The notes below the pieces were generated by a model. The model searched no databases, was not told where the DNA came from, and was given only the letters and a program-made list of their open reading frames with translations. Positions 35,040 to 48,030 of a stretch of DNA of 64,000 nt are shown piece after piece; within the stretch, counting starts at the first letter, position 1; every line of letters starts with the position of its first letter. The stretch lies in the NCBI GenBank assembly GCA_034440615.1, contig JAOTOM010004126.1, forward strand, positions 162,509-226,508, read 5' to 3'. This DNA comes from Ashinkailepas kermadecensis (taxonomy: Eukaryota; Arthropoda; Thecostraca; Neolepadidae). The position numbers were made by a program, and so were the translations under genes.

Positions 35040-35379
35040 CTGCCGCCATACCACACACGGTCAGCTGAGGTCCAGCCCAGGGGTCGGGTGGTGGTGCAGC
35101 TCTGACGTCATCACATGCATACTGCACACACTCACGTATATTGGACAGCGAAATACAGTGTAATACAATGTTGGCACCATGTTTAATAATTTGCCAATCA
35201 AGAGGAGGGATGAGGCAACGACACATGCACGCACCGTACGGACGCTATTCAAGAAGGAGGAAGACGGGTCAGGAGGGTCCAACACGCAATCAAACCCCTG
35301 CCGCCCTCAGGCGGCGCCGCCAAAGGAAGTGTTTTCTTTTGGCGGGGCGAGATCACCGGCTCACTTGCTCCGCGGTCTG

Positions 35380-35600
35380 CTAATGAGAGCTGGACATATT
35401 GAAGCTAACCCCGAACCCCAGTACCCTTGTGGCATCTGCTCCTGTGAAGTTAGAGGGGCATCGGTATTATGAACAGGATGCAACTTATGGATACATAAGA
35501 TGTGCACAGAAACATCAAAAATACCAAAGACAAATCAAAACTTGGTATGCCCAAAATGTAAAACCCAGCCACAGTGCCACCTCCCCCTCCTGACCCTCCC
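35380..35600 (+). pseudogene. LINE PHD-like zinc finger region
   Basis: CGIC, then CNLWIHKMC and VCPKCK give the spacing of a PHD finger. One expected zinc-ligand Cys codon reads TGA, so the frame is broken at a structural residue. Confidence 0.6.
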
Positions 35601-35609
35601 CCTAACAGA

Positions 35610-36616
35610 ATCCCGAGAGATGGACCAAGAAAATCTCTAAAAATCAGTCAGGTCAACCTCAATGGGATCAGGAACAAGACCGACGAACTGAAAATATTTG
35701 TTCAGAAGGAAAATATTGATGTGTTGGTCATCCAAGAGTCCAAGTTAAAGAGAACAACGTACCCCGAAGCTTCCAGGCATGACGCCTATTAGAGAGGACC
35801 GCCCAGGTGGAAGAACAGGAGGCAGAGTTCTTAGCTGTGAACTCCCGCATCCCTTTTGCTCCCACCACAGCCTCAGTCCGTAAACCGTTACCTCAAAATG
35901 ACCTCAATACCGAACTTGCCTCATGCAAACTATCCTTCAAAAACCAAGAACTCAACCTCGTTAACCTCTACCTACCGCCAACTACCTCATGCAATCCAAA
36001 CTTCACACCTACTCTCTCTTCTCTTTCTACCATTCCAAACTTGATACTAATGGGAGACCTAAATGCCAACCACCATAGCTGGTCAAGCGTCACAGACTCA
36101 CGAGGAGAAGCAGTGTGCACGGATCTGGAGGTCCCTTTCCTTCTCAATGACGGCTCCCACACCTGGACTCCTTTCACAACGGCGCAAAATCAATCGGAAA
36201 CTACTCCTAATGTGTCCTTCTGCTCCCCAGAGTCAGCAATCGAACTAGACTGGTCAGTGTCCCCAGCCTTATCCTCAGATCACAACCCAATCATTATCAC
36301 TTTCCTCGCCCCTCCACCTAACTACATCAACTCCCGGACGTCCCACACCAACTACAAGAAACCTAACTGGGAAGGTTTCACTTGCGAGCTAGAAGAGAAA
36401 CTTGCACATTTCAACGTTGAGTCTTTCTCCCACATGAACAAAGCAGAAAGGGCTTTAATAAAAATAGTGCTCCGAGCCTCTGCTCGTCGCATTCCCACTG
36501 GAAAGAGGAAATTTGTTCAACCCATTCTACTCAGCAGAGATCAGGGCCCTCATATCCGAGCGGGACTACCTCAAAGGCACAGGTACGGCCCAATTAGACA
36601 GAGTAGCCGAGCTTAA
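35610..36616 (+). pseudogene. LINE apurinic endonuclease domain
   Basis: Begins SQVNLNGIRNKTDEL and VLVIQESKL, the amino-terminal APE motifs. After a frameshift near 35,795 it continues with LMGDLNANHHSW and LSSDHNPIIITF, the catalytic GDxN and SDH motifs. Confidence 0.85.
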
Positions 36617-38192
36617 CGCCGAAATCAGAAGTACCCTGATGGAAAGACGTCGGGAAAATTGGAAGGAGTTCATCTCAAGTCTCGATCATCGAGTAGACTC
36701 CAAAAGCTTCTGGAAGAAAGTGAAGTCAATAGGAGGAGCAGCTGGTCCTGACGTAAAGCTCCCTCCACCCATAACGATCCAGGAGAAAGTGCCCAGCTTA
36801 AAGAGTAGAGCCAACCAACTGAAAAACTACTACTCTGGAATTTCCCACCTCCCCACAAGAAAGACAAGAGGATTCAGAGAAAGTTTAAAAATGTGAAAGC
36901 CTCCTCCTTTCGATGTTGGAATGGTGACACGAGCCATCAAAGACTCGGGAACCTCCGGTGCCTGCGGAGTGGACAATATTACCTATTTCCATTTAAGACA
37001 CTTTGGACCTTGTGCACTCTCTGCCCTCACTGCACTTTTCAATCTTTCCTATGAAATTCGCACAATCCCTACAGCGTGGAAAAAAGGTATTATCATCCCC
37101 ATCTTCAAGCCAGGAAATCCGGCAAATGAGGTCCAGTCATACCGACCCATTTCACTATTGTGTTGCATATCAGAAGTCCTGGAGCGTCTAATGCTGGCTA
37201 GATTCTCGCCGTGTGTAGGGCTCGACAACCTGCAGCATGGATTTCGTCCGAATCACTCTACCACTACGCATTTATCCACCCTCACTGACTTCGTACTATC
37301 AGGATTCAATGATAAGAAGCCGCCCTCAAGAACAATCCCGGCAAGCCTAGATATCAGAAAAGCGTTCGACCCGATTTCTCGATATGTCCTAATTGACAAG
37401 CTGATGAATCTACATGCTCTACCCACTGGAGATATTCTCTGGCTATGTGATTTCTTGACGGATCGTCGCTCCGTCGTCAAGATAGATACTGTGGATTCAA
37501 GAAGCCGAATCTTTAAGGACAGGGTACCAGAAGGAGCCGTGCTTTCCCCTCTATGTTCAATTTATATGTATTAGACGCGCCAACAACCCCCACAGACTGC
37601 ATCCTTCTCTCATATGCGGATGACTTCTCCATTGCCTGTAAGCACCCTAAACTCTTGACTGCTCAACGAACCCTCCAACGATACATCACTACGCTCTCAA
37701 GATGGCTTACAGAGAACTGGCTGGTTCTTTCTCCACACAAATCGACAGAGTCAATCATGACCTCTGATTCTCATCAGCACAATTCCAAACCGAAACTGTA
37801 CATTTACCAATCTGCTATTCCGATCACCAAAAACCCTAAATTGTTGGGCCTGACTCTCGATCCTTCCCTACGATTAAACACAAACATCTCCGAAACACTA
37901 AAAAAAACTCGACAAGAAACTAAATATGCTGAAGGTCATTTCCTCCCAAAAAATTGGGCAGAGCAAAGAAACCCTCTCGTATTTTTACCGCCAATCAATA
38001 CGCCCAACAATGAACTACGGAGCTGTTGTGTTTACTCCCCAATTATCCTCCACAAGTTTTAAAAAGTTGCAGACCTCTCAGAACAAATTTCTCCGCGCAA
38101 TCACAGGATATGTGACGATGACGGCCAAAAGAGAACTCCACCACGAAACATCGATTTTCCCTGTCAGAGAGAGATGTCAGAATGACATTTGA
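36513..38192 (+). pseudogene. LINE reverse transcriptase
   Basis: Frames in order: a linker (RRENWKEFISSLD), then IIPIFKPGNP, SYRPISLLCCISEVLERLM, QHGFRPNHST and, after a frameshift near 37,560, SYADDFSIAC with the catalytic YADD. It closes with LRAITGYVTMTAKRELHHET. Frameshifts near 36,600, 37,560 and 38,000 disrupt it. Confidence 0.9.
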
Positions 38193-38329
38193 ACATGGTT
38201 GGAGCACAGGTTGTGTCCCAGTTCTTAAAAATGGCAGCGGACGTAATCTGTGCCCTGGGCTCTTCCAAAGTCCGGACCCCCCCCATTTTTGTTTTGACAA
38301 AGTCAGGAATCACTAACAAGACAAGACAA

Positions 38330-38994
<665 letters not shown>

Positions 38995-39426
38995 ATAAGA
39001 TGACTGGGGCAATTCTACTACTACCGTACGGACGAGAATTAAAGCTTCGATAATGCAATGAATCCAGCTTCACTTTCTCTGTAGCTCATTCCCTGCCATT
39101 TTCTAGGCCTCTTTTTCCTTACTCCGACGAAAATATTATTGAACATATAACAAAGGCGCCATATGTAAACCACAAACATTGTGGCAGAGCAAAATGTGCA
39201 TCTTCGACAATGGATGGAGATCCCGGGTGGGTTGGGATGGGGGTCTAGATCCCCTGACTTGATACCCCGCTAATGTTAATGAATCATTACAGAGCTAAAG
39301 CACTTGGAAATGCTGAAGACAAACACGGACCCACACATATACTCCCACCAAACCACCCACTCACGCGCAATCACCCATCCACCCACCCACGCTCACCGAC
39401 ACCAGACAGCAGGACAATACTCGTAC

Positions 39427-39609
39427 CTGAACTACAGCGGCTCGCAGGTCGGCCAGCAGACAAGACACGTGGCGCAGCTGTTTGTCGGCCACCCAGCTGA
39501 TCCACAGCCTGTCAGAGCCGACGGACAGAGCCCAGGAGCGGTGTCCGCCGCCGCAGGTGACCCGCCACAGCTCCCGCTCCGTCTCCACCGACCACAGCAC
39601 CAGCTGTGC
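39427..39609 (-). CDS. WDR6: WDR6 exon 7
   Basis: Acceptor GGCCCACAG; 61 codons in phase 0 at both ends. It encodes AQLVLWSVETE and CGGGHRSWALSVGSDRL, aligning to human FVVWNPRS and CGGGHRSWAF. Donor CAG/GTACGA. Its first codons recur in the upstream array. Confidence 0.93.
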
Positions 39610-40230
39610 CTGTGGGCCGCGTATTCCAACATCACACCGCCCACAGCACCAGCAGTGACTGTGGGTCACAGTCCACCGACCACGGCACCAGCAGTGACTG
39701 TCGGTCACACATCACACCGACCACAGCACCAGCTGTGCCTGTGGACCACGTATTGCACATCACACCGCCCACAGACTGTGGGTCACAGTCCACCGACCAC
39801 GGCACCAGCAGTGACTGTCGGTCACACACCACACCGATCACAGCACCAGCTGCGACTGTGGGTCACACATCGCACCGACCACAGCACCAGCTGCGACTGT
39901 GGGTCACACATCGCACCGACCACAGCACCAGCTGCGACTGTGGGTCACACATCGCACCGACCACAGCACCAGCTGCGACTGTGGGTCACACATCGCACCG
40001 ACCACAGCACCAGCTGCGACTGTGGGTCACACACCACACCAACCACAGTACCAGCAGTGACTGTGGGTCACACATCGCACCGACCACAGCACCAGCAGTA
40101 ACTAAGGGGTCACACATCACACCGACCACAGCACCAGCAGTGACTGTGGGTCACAGTCCACCGACCACAGCACCAGCTACAACTGTGGGTCACACATCAC
40201 ACCGACCACAGCACCAGTAGTGACTGTGGG
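39610..40230. repeat. 41-bp array repeating the exon 7 acceptor and first codons, about 15 copies
   Basis: Minus-sense units read GACCCACAG, a short spacer, then CAGCTGGTGCTGTGGTCGGT, the same bases that encode QLVLWSV at the start of exon 7. Confidence 0.95.
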
Positions 40231-40638
40231 TCATAGTCCACCAACCACAGCACACACTGGGACAGTCAAGGGAGCGTCTGAACCGCACTGCAACCACCAC
40301 GGCACTACTGGGAAATCGCAACAACACTCACAACCAAATGGCAATCCAGTTTCCTCCGACACAGAATACACAACCTAAGCGATGAGATGGCAGCTTCCAC
40401 AGACAGTTATCCAGCAGCGTCTAGCATAGCCTACTAACCGCGTGGAAGCTGACCAGCAGCGTCTTCCCTCAAGTCCCGGCCTACTGACCGCGTGGAAGTC
40501 GACCAGCAGCGTCTAGCCTCAAGTCCCAGCCTACTGACCGCGTGGAGGCCGACCAGCAGCGTCCAGCCTCAAGTCCCAGCCTACTGACCGCGTGGAGGCC
40601 GACCAGCAGCGTCTTCCCTCTAGTCCCAGCCTACTGAC
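39610..40638 (-). other. WDR6: WDR6 intron 6, arrays at both ends
   Basis: Starts GTCAGT inside a 50-bp array that copies the exon 6 end and finishes in a 41-bp array that copies the exon 7 start. Only about 175 bp in the middle is non-repetitive. Confidence 0.88.
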
Positions 40639-40650
40639 CGCGTGGAAGCC
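40405..40650. repeat. 50-bp array repeating the exon 6 end and donor, five copies
   Basis: CGTGGAAG or CGTGGAGG recurs at 40,441, 40,491, 40,541, 40,591 and 40,641. Minus-sense units contain CTGCTGGTCGGCTTCCACGC followed by GGTCAGTAGG, which is the coding end LLVGFHA plus the donor. Confidence 0.95.
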
Positions 40651-40872
40651 GACCAGCAGTGACGCGCCGTCCAGCCGAGTCTCGGCAGCGGCCCAGCTCC
40701 AGGGCAGGCGCGTGCTGCTCGTCTGTACCAGGTGGTGCGGCCGGCCGGGGTCAGACTCCAGACAGCGGCGCGTGCCGTCTCGGCCGATCGAGAGCAGACA
40801 GGCGCCGTCCACCGACAGCCAGGTGGCTCCGTGCCGACCGTGCAGACCACGCAGACTCTGTACCGGCTCCGC
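40639..40872 (-). CDS. WDR6: WDR6 exon 6
   Basis: The acceptor CCTGTCTGCAG gives AEPVQSLRGLHGRHGATW in phase 0; an alternative AG 15 bases on would drop five residues. It then encodes CLLSIGRDGTRR and ends LLVGFHA before GTCAGT, matching human TTGRDGAYY and ILGFHA. Confidence 0.92.
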
Positions 40873-43823
40873 CTGCAGACAGGGCGGTCAACAGACTCTG
40901 TACAGGGAGAGGTCAACAGACACTGCACCGGCACAGGGCGGTCAACAGACACTGCACCGGGACAGGGAGGTCAACAGACTCTGTACCGGCTCCGCCTGCA
41001 GACAGGGCGGTCAACAGACCCTGTACAGGGAGAGGTCAACAGACACTGCACCGGCACAGGGCGGTCAACAGACACTGCACCGGGACAGGGCGGTCAACAG
41101 ACTCTGTACAGGGAGAGGTCAACAGACACTGCACCGGGACAGAGAGGTCAACAGACACTGCACCGGGACAGGGAAGTCAACAGACACTGCACCGGGACAG
41201 GGAGGTCAACAGACTCTGTACAGGGACAGGAGGTCAACAGACACTGCACCGGGACAGAGAGGTCAACAGACACTGCACCGGGACAGGGAGGTCAACAGAC
41301 ACTGCACCGGGACAGAGAGGTCAACAGACACTGCACCGGGACAGGGAGGTCAACAGTCACTGCACCGGGACAGGGAGGTCAACAGACACTGCACTGGGAC
41401 AGGAAGGTCAACAGACACTGCACCGGGACAGGAGGTCAACAGACACTGCACTGGGACAGAAAGGTCAACAGACACTGCACCGGGACAGAGAGGTCAACAG
41501 TCACTGCACCGGGACAGGGAGGTCAACAGACACTGCACCGGGACAGGGAGGTCAACAGACACTGCACTGGGACAAGAAGGTCAACAGACTCTGTACAGGG
41601 AGAGGTCAACAGACACTGCACCGGGACAGGAGGTCAACAGACACTGCACCGGGACAGGGAGGTCAACAGACACTGCACCGGGGCAGAGGGTCAACAGACA
41701 CTGCACCGGGACAGGGCAGTCAACAGACACTACACCGGGACAGAGGTCAACAGACACTGCACCGGCACAGGGCGGTCAACAGACACTGCACCGGGACAGG
41801 AGGTCAACAGACTCTGTACAGACAGGCGGTCAACAGACCCTGTACAGGGAGAGGTCAACAGACACTGCACCGACACAGGGCGGTCAACAGACACTGCACC
41901 GGGACAGGGCAGTCAACAGACTCTGTACAGGGAGAGGTCAACAGACACTGCACCGGGACAGAGAGGTCAACAGACACTGCACCGGGACAGGGAGGTCAAC
42001 AGACACTGCACTGGGACAGGGAGGTCAACAGACTCTGTACAGGGAGAGGTCAACAGACACTGCACCGGGACAGGGAGGTCAACAGACACTGCACTGGGAC
42101 AGGGAGGTCAACAGACACTGCACTGGGACAGAAGGTCAACAGACACTGCACCGGGACAGAGAGGTCAACAGACACTGCACTGGGACAGAGAGGTCAACAG
42201 ACACTGCACCGGGACAGGGAGGTCAACAGACACTGCACCGGGACAGAGAGGTCAACAGACACTGCACCGGGACAGAGAGGTCAACAGTCACTGCACCGGG
42301 ACAGGGAGGTCAACAGACACTGCACTGGGACAGAAAGGTCAACAGACACTGCACCGGGACAGAGAGGTCAACAGACACTGCACCGGGACAGAGAGGTCAA
42401 CAGACACTGCACCGGGACAGGGCGGTCAACAGTCACTGCACCGGGGCAGAGAGGTCAACAGACACTGCACCGGGACAGGGCAGTCAACAGACACTGCACC
42501 GGGACAGAGGTCAACAGACACTGCACCGGGACAGGGAGGTCAACAGACACTGCACCGGGACAGAGAGGTCAACAGACACTGCACCGGGACAGGGAGGTCA
42601 ACAGACACTGCACTGGGACAGAAGGTCAACAGACCTGCACCGGGACAGAGAGGTCAACAGACACTGCACCGGGACAGAGAGATCAACAGACTCTGCACTG
42701 GGACAGGGAGATCAACAGACACTGCACTGGGACAGGGAGGTCAACAGTCACTGCACCGGGACAGGGCGGTCGACAGACACTGCACTGGGACAGGGAGGTC
42801 AACAGACTCTGTACAGGGAGAGGTCAACAGACACTGCACTGGGACAAGGAGGTCAACAGACTCTGTACAGGGAGAGGTCAACGGACACTGCACCGGGACA
42901 GAGAGGTCAACAGACACTGCACTGGGACAGGGAGGTCGACAGACACTGCACCGGGACAGGGAGGTCAACAGACACTGCACCGGGACAGGGAGGTCAACAG
43001 ACACTGCACTGGGACAGGGAGGTCAACAGTCACTGCACTGGGACAGGGAGGTCAACAGACACTGCACTGGGACAAGGAGGTCAACAGACTCTGTACAGGG
43101 AGAGGTCAACGGACAGTGCACTGGGACAGGGAGGTCGACAGTCACTGCACTGGGACAGGGAGGTCGACAGTCACTGCACTGGGACAGGGAGGTCAAGAGT
43201 CACTGCACTGGGACAGGGAGGTCAACAGACTCTGTACAGGGAGAGGTCAACAGTCACTACACTGGGACAGGAAGGTCAACAGTCACTGCACTGGGACAGG
43301 GAGGTCAACAGACACTGCACTGGGACAGGGAGGTGAGCAGACAAGGCACAGGTGCTCACGCAGGACGAGGTGAGACCAGAATACGCGGTTCATTCTACAT
43401 ACGGGTCATACCTATGCTGCCCATGGCTACCTACTTAATGGTGAAGACAAGTCGCGGTGTCCTAGATGCAGTGCAGTGTAAACAGTTTGTCATATTCTGA
43501 TTTCATGCCCGGGGTTTGCCGTGGAGCGGCGCCGCCATTTCCGGAATGACCAGGATGAGTGACTACATACTCTGGATGTTGACATCAAGGTCGCCAGGCA
43601 CCAAGAATAGTAAGCAGATTGCAGTTAACCTTACGTAATCACGCTTTGACTATTTGATGCGTAATTGCTATGGGCGCTAGGTAGCCACGCAGTCGAAGCG
43701 CCAGAAAATCAAAGCAATAAATTAATCAGACACTGTGCTGGGACAGAGAGGTCAGCAGACACTGCACTAGGGCAGGTGGGTCAGCAGACACTCCACCGGG
43801 CAGGGAGGCCAACAGAAGCATAC
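40873..43823 (-). other. WDR6: WDR6 intron 5, mostly a 29-bp array
   Basis: Starts GTATGC, ends TCTGCAG. The 29-bp array occupies 40,890-43,335 and three related units lie next to the exon 5 donor (43,725-43,815). The 390 bp between are unique and non-coding as far as I can see. Confidence 0.88.
40890..43335. repeat. 29-bp minisatellite, about 84 copies
   Basis: Units contain GGTCAACAGACACTGCACC and GGGACAGGGA. Variants carry CTCTGTACAGGG. Two longer units (near 40,855-40,900 and 40,975-41,025) include the exon 6 acceptor and first 20 coding bases. Three 900-residue plus-strand frames across it are products of a repeat lacking stop codons, not genes. Confidence 0.97.
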
Positions 43824-43966
43824 CTGGTCCGACCGGAACACGTGAAGGCCGCCATCTCGGTCAGCCGCCACAAGGCAGCCCTGGAACATAGCGGCCGCCG
43901 ACAGCCATCGCTGCTTACACGCTGGCAACTGGTGGCGACGCAGCAATGTGAAGCCGCCACTGCCAT
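43824..43966 (-). CDS. WDR6: WDR6 exon 5
   Basis: The acceptor GGCCGGTAG precedes AT, completing Asp with exon 4. It encodes GGFTLLRRHQLPACKQRW and DRDGGLHVFRSDQ, the counterpart of human LLPPSKQRW and CGDRRGSVLLF. Ends phase 0 before GTATGC. Confidence 0.92.
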
Positions 43967-44900
43967 CTACCGGCCCGAAAGAAAACACAATGTCACATGT
44001 CGCCCGCAGCGACAGCAAGAAACGTGACCACAAGCTATTGACAACAGATACAAATGCAGACTGTTGCTGAATAAAACGCCAGCGTCACGAACGTGACCAC
44101 CAACAACGTACCTGCACAGAGCTTCTAACGCTACGGAACATATCAGGTGGTACTCTAACAGAAATAACGCCACAGAGCATGGGCGCAAAACAAACAAGCA
44201 GTTGGCATGTCCTGACAACACCTATCTACGTCCAACACAAGTACTACCCAGGCGGCGTTTCTCCACGCATCATCGAAACATACCCTTCCGCTTTCAAATT
44301 ATGTGCTACGCTAACATCAGTCGCACTCAAGTAGGACGTGCGGTTCAACAGAAGCTCACCAAATTATTTGGAGTGGGGACGGGGAATGCAACACTGGGAC
44401 AGTGAGCACAAAATTATATGGAGTGACCCAGTCGGCAGTTCGTGTTACCCCTGCTGTGCAACACTGCCACGCTGCCCTCCAACAGAGTCCCCTCGTTACC
44501 CAGACCGACCTCACGGTCTACTCTTCTTCGAATTCCCACTGACCAACACTCCACTCTCCCTCGTGAACCCCAACTGACACAGTGGTACAGCACACCAGAC
44601 CACCTCTTGTGGCTTGTCGTGGGCCACCGCTCCTATCTAGCTGCCCCGGGCCCAGACTGACCCAGTGGTACAGCACGCCAGAACACCTCCTGTGGACTGT
44701 CGTGGGCCGCCGCTCCACTCTAGCTGCCCCAGGGCCCAGACTGACCCAGTGGTACAGCACGCCAGAACACCTCTCCTGTGGCCTGTAGTGGACCGCCGCT
44801 CCACTCTAGCTGCCCCGGGCCCAGACTGACCCAGTGGTACAGCACGTCAGAACACCTCCTGTGGCCTGTCGTGGGCCGCCGCCCCGGGGCCCAGACTGAC
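43967..44900 (-). other. WDR6: WDR6 intron 4
   Basis: Starts GTCAGT at the edge of an 84-bp array (44,575-44,905) and ends GGTAG. The remaining 600 bp hold nothing recognisable. Confidence 0.82.
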
Positions 44901-44905
44901 CCAGC
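44575..44905. repeat. 84-bp array repeating the exon 4 donor, four copies
   Basis: CAGTGGTACAGCAC recurs at 44,580, 44,663, 44,747 and 44,832. Minus-sense units contain CTGGGTCAGTCTGGGCCC, identical to the exon 4 end, donor and first intron bases. Confidence 0.93.
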
Positions 44906-45029
44906 CGCAGCAGCTGGAGTCCACCCGCACCGCTGCAGACGACAATCGTGTCGACTGTCAGCCAGAACACGTTCAGGATGTCGCCGCCGCTCAGCTGCTG
45001 GTCAGCCGAGCACACCAGCTCAGCGTCGT
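44901..45029 (-). CDS. WDR6: WDR6 exon 4
   Basis: The acceptor TCTGTTCCCAG precedes AC, which completes Asp with exon 3. It encodes DAELVCSADQQLSGGDILNV and WLTVDTIVVCSGAGGLQLLRL, aligning to the human segment with ASGPGGVV. Donor G/GTCAGT. Confidence 0.9.
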
Positions 45030-46640
45030 CTGGGAACAGAACCGTCACAGGTCACATCTTCCGCGGGTGCAAAATCGCCGTGCATTTATTTGACATTCCC
45101 TGCGACATAGCACGTATGTTATGTCATACAATCATGCCAGTATATCATATATCAGATGTTCGAGCAGATCAGTTGCGACCACGACTGAGCTACAGCCTCC
45201 CTCCCAAGCAGCCGACTAGGCAAGGATCACGCGGCCCACAAGAACTAAAACGATGCTTCCACATCCTGATGACACGACTGATAAGTTGACCCGAGATGAT
45301 ACAACATAAGCACGAGTTCGACCACGTCATCAACCAGTTGGATAGGCACGCCACCGGTCTGGCGCAGCCGGTGGCCACCACCGGCTGTCGCTGGCACGCG
45401 CGCCGACTCCGCTGGCGACCGCTGATTGATCGTCTGTGCCTGACGCTAACCCCCGGGGCCATCACCAGCGGCGGCTGCTGCCGGTCGTCTGTGCCGTGGA
45501 CAGCCTCCACGGGTGGTCTTCCACCTTGGCGCTGGGGCCGACGTTGGTGCCAACTCGCTGCCGTCGACCGCTGCTGTGCCGGCACCCGCGCGGTTCGGCT
45601 GTGGCCGCTGCTGTGTCGCCCTGTCCATGGCCACCACGTGCATCGACTGGCGACCCCACCGACCGCTGTCCGCCGGCGTCACGTCACTCCGTCTGATCCT
45701 TGCTGCTGTTTGCTTGACTGTTTACTGTATTCGTAATTCCGGCTTTCCACATACCCGAAACAATTAATATTGATACTTCCAAACACAATTACTTCACAGC
45801 ATTCCATTCTATGCTTTTACCCTCTTTACCGTTGTTATTTAATTCATCGTTTCTAGGTTTTCATTAGTCGCTCATAGCTTTGTGAATGTGGTTGTCTGCT
45901 GTATGGGCATCAGTATCCACGGAAAACAGCACTTAACGAATACGAAACCATCATCATTTCCCATCAACCATCAACCTCATTTCATTCCTAAAAAGCAGTG
46001 CACAATTCGCGAATATTTTTCAAAAGTAGCTTTAAGTAGCTAAAGCTCTTCTACTGTACATTTAGTGTCTTCTGCATGTCGAGCAGATTTAGCATCCCCT
46101 TACCTGAGCACAACCTACTAATGGTGTCGGACTCGTAAAATTAAACCACTTCCCCGTTCAATTTTTGTTCGGGGACGAGCATGGCTGTGTCGGCATCCAC
46201 CAAAACAGTGCCCCTGAAATTATTGAATTTGAGTGGAGACCCACACTTAATGACAATTGTTTTTCACATCACTTTTCCTTTTTGACATCATTAAGTGCCA
46301 TTTTTGCTTTTTTGCTACAGGCTATGAGTGATATTTGCATCTTGAAAAGCACGTATGGCTTCTGGGAGCAGCATTACCAACTGGTAAGACAGCAGATACA
46401 CAATTGACATCGTCACCATCATCAAACAATCAGCAATGATCATGGAAAGCAATCCATGAATAGGAATTATTCAGATACGCTTGCACATGAGCGATTTGGG
46501 GTGATTTATTGATTGATTATTTGGGCTTAGGGGCGCATCAACTGCTACTGGTTATGTAGCGCCCAAACAATTTGGGATGAACAATTAGGGGTCTACCTTG
46601 GAGATTGGTCCTGGAATCGTCCGACTAGGACGTGACTCAC
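45030..46640 (-). other. WDR6: WDR6 intron 3
   Basis: Starts GTGAGT and ends TTCCCAG. A GC-rich stretch at 45,340-45,700 has open frames on both strands but matches nothing I know and is not needed for WDR6. No arrays. Confidence 0.75.
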
Positions 46641-47563
46641 CGACCCGTAAAGTCACCAGCCGTCCGTCCCGTCCTGCCAGCGTCACGTGGAGGGCATCCG
46701 GCGCTGCCGCCAGCAGTGCATAGCTCGCCAGCCGGGCGTCGGTATACACGAGCAGGGGGTGAGCGGGGCCGGCGGCGGTGAGCGGCAGCAGCAGGAGCCG
46801 GCCGGCGTCCGTCAACACCAGCTGACGGCGACCGTCCAGCCGGCACACCGTGCGCGGCCGGCCGTCACCGCACGGCGGCAGCACCGTCGGCGACGGTGGC
46901 GCCACCGCCGGCAGCCGCCACACCAGCACAGCGCCGTCTCCGCCGGCGGTCACCAGGCGGCGGCCGTGTCGACAGACGGCCGCCGCGCGCACGCTGGCGC
47001 CCTGGTGCGCCGTCCAGCGCCGCTGCAGCCGGCCGTCCGCCGACCACACACACACCAGCGAGTCCTCGCCGACGCTGACCACCCGGCCGCCGCCGGCGGG
47101 CAGCGCGCGCCACACGCGCGCCTTGTGGCCGAACAGCGGCGCGGCCGCGGCCGGTGGCGCGGCGTCGCGCCAGTCGCCGCCGGCGCGCCGCCACAGCCGC
47201 ACCGAGCGGTCGTCCGAGCAGGAGACGAGCGTGGCTCGCGCCGCGTCCAGCGCCAGCCGGAACACGACGCCGCGGTGTCCGGTGAGCCGGTGGCGGACCG
47301 GGCCACCGGCCGGCCACACCAGCACCTGGCAGAACACGGTGCCGCAGAAGGCGACCAGCCGCTGCCAGCGGTCGCCCAGCAGCAGGCCGCTGTACAACAG
47401 GCAGCCGTCCGGACAGCGGTCAGCCGCCGTCACGCGCAGCTGGGTCGCGCACACGCGCAGCAGCCGGCCGTGCGCGTCCAGCACGGCCAGCGAGCCGTCC
47501 TTCAGCCAGGTCACGTCCAGCAGCCAGCCTCGCAGATCAGCCGACGGCACCGCGCGCCACAGC
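46641..47563 (-). CDS. WDR6: WDR6 exon 3 (N-terminal WD40 repeats)
   Basis: Largest exon, 923 nt. It encodes WLLDVTWLKDGSL, GCLLYSGLLLGDRW, the repeats LTGHRGVVFRL to CSDDRSVRLW, FGHKARVWRAL to GEDSLVCVWSADG, and AHQGASVRAAA to GGDGAVLVWRL. Homologous to the segment of human WDR6 containing GHSARVWQV and GEDCVCLVW. The acceptor GCGGCAG abuts a short (GT)n run. Confidence 0.96.
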
Positions 47564-48030
47564 CTGCCGCACACACACACACCCACAACCAATGTGGGCA
47601 GTACTGGACACTGTGTACAGTCCACAGTCTGCCTCATCATTCCCCACCAGAGAATATCAACAAACTCATTTTAGAGATGAAAATAAATGTTTCCATTGCC
47701 ATGGTGTTGCGCCAGGCCACGATGTAGTAAAGCAAAACAGGAGTACTTGTTCCCATTGAACCAGTGAAACTCAGAAAATACATAGGTTGCCTTTCCCATT
47801 CTTTACTCAAAATGATTGTTTGCAAAAAGTAGCCCTGCCGCGACCTAAAACGGTCCAAGTTCATGCATGACGACTAGCAGGGCCGAACAGAGAAGTACAT
47901 ATATCGATCCAAGGGGCGAGATAACTCGACAAACACACCTTCCCGAAAATATCAATCACAAGGGCACTCATCTGTCACTTCATCAGTTAATGTGTGTCCT
48001 GTGGCGGAATGACGCGGCCCTCGCCCTCAC
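47564..48030 (-). other. WDR6: WDR6 intron 2
   Basis: 467 bp, GTGAGG to CGGCAG, without arrays apart from the short (GT)n at its end. Confidence 0.85.

Noticed and set aside
40592..43500. Three overlapping plus-strand frames of more than 900 codons
   Set aside because: They run through a 29-bp repeat that contains no stop in any plus frame; composition is purely repetitive and WDR6 exon 6 lies on the other strand.
45296..45736. 146-codon GC-rich frame in WDR6 intron 3
   Set aside because: Open in both strands because of GC richness; WDR6 exons 3 and 4 join in phase without it, and no family is recognised.
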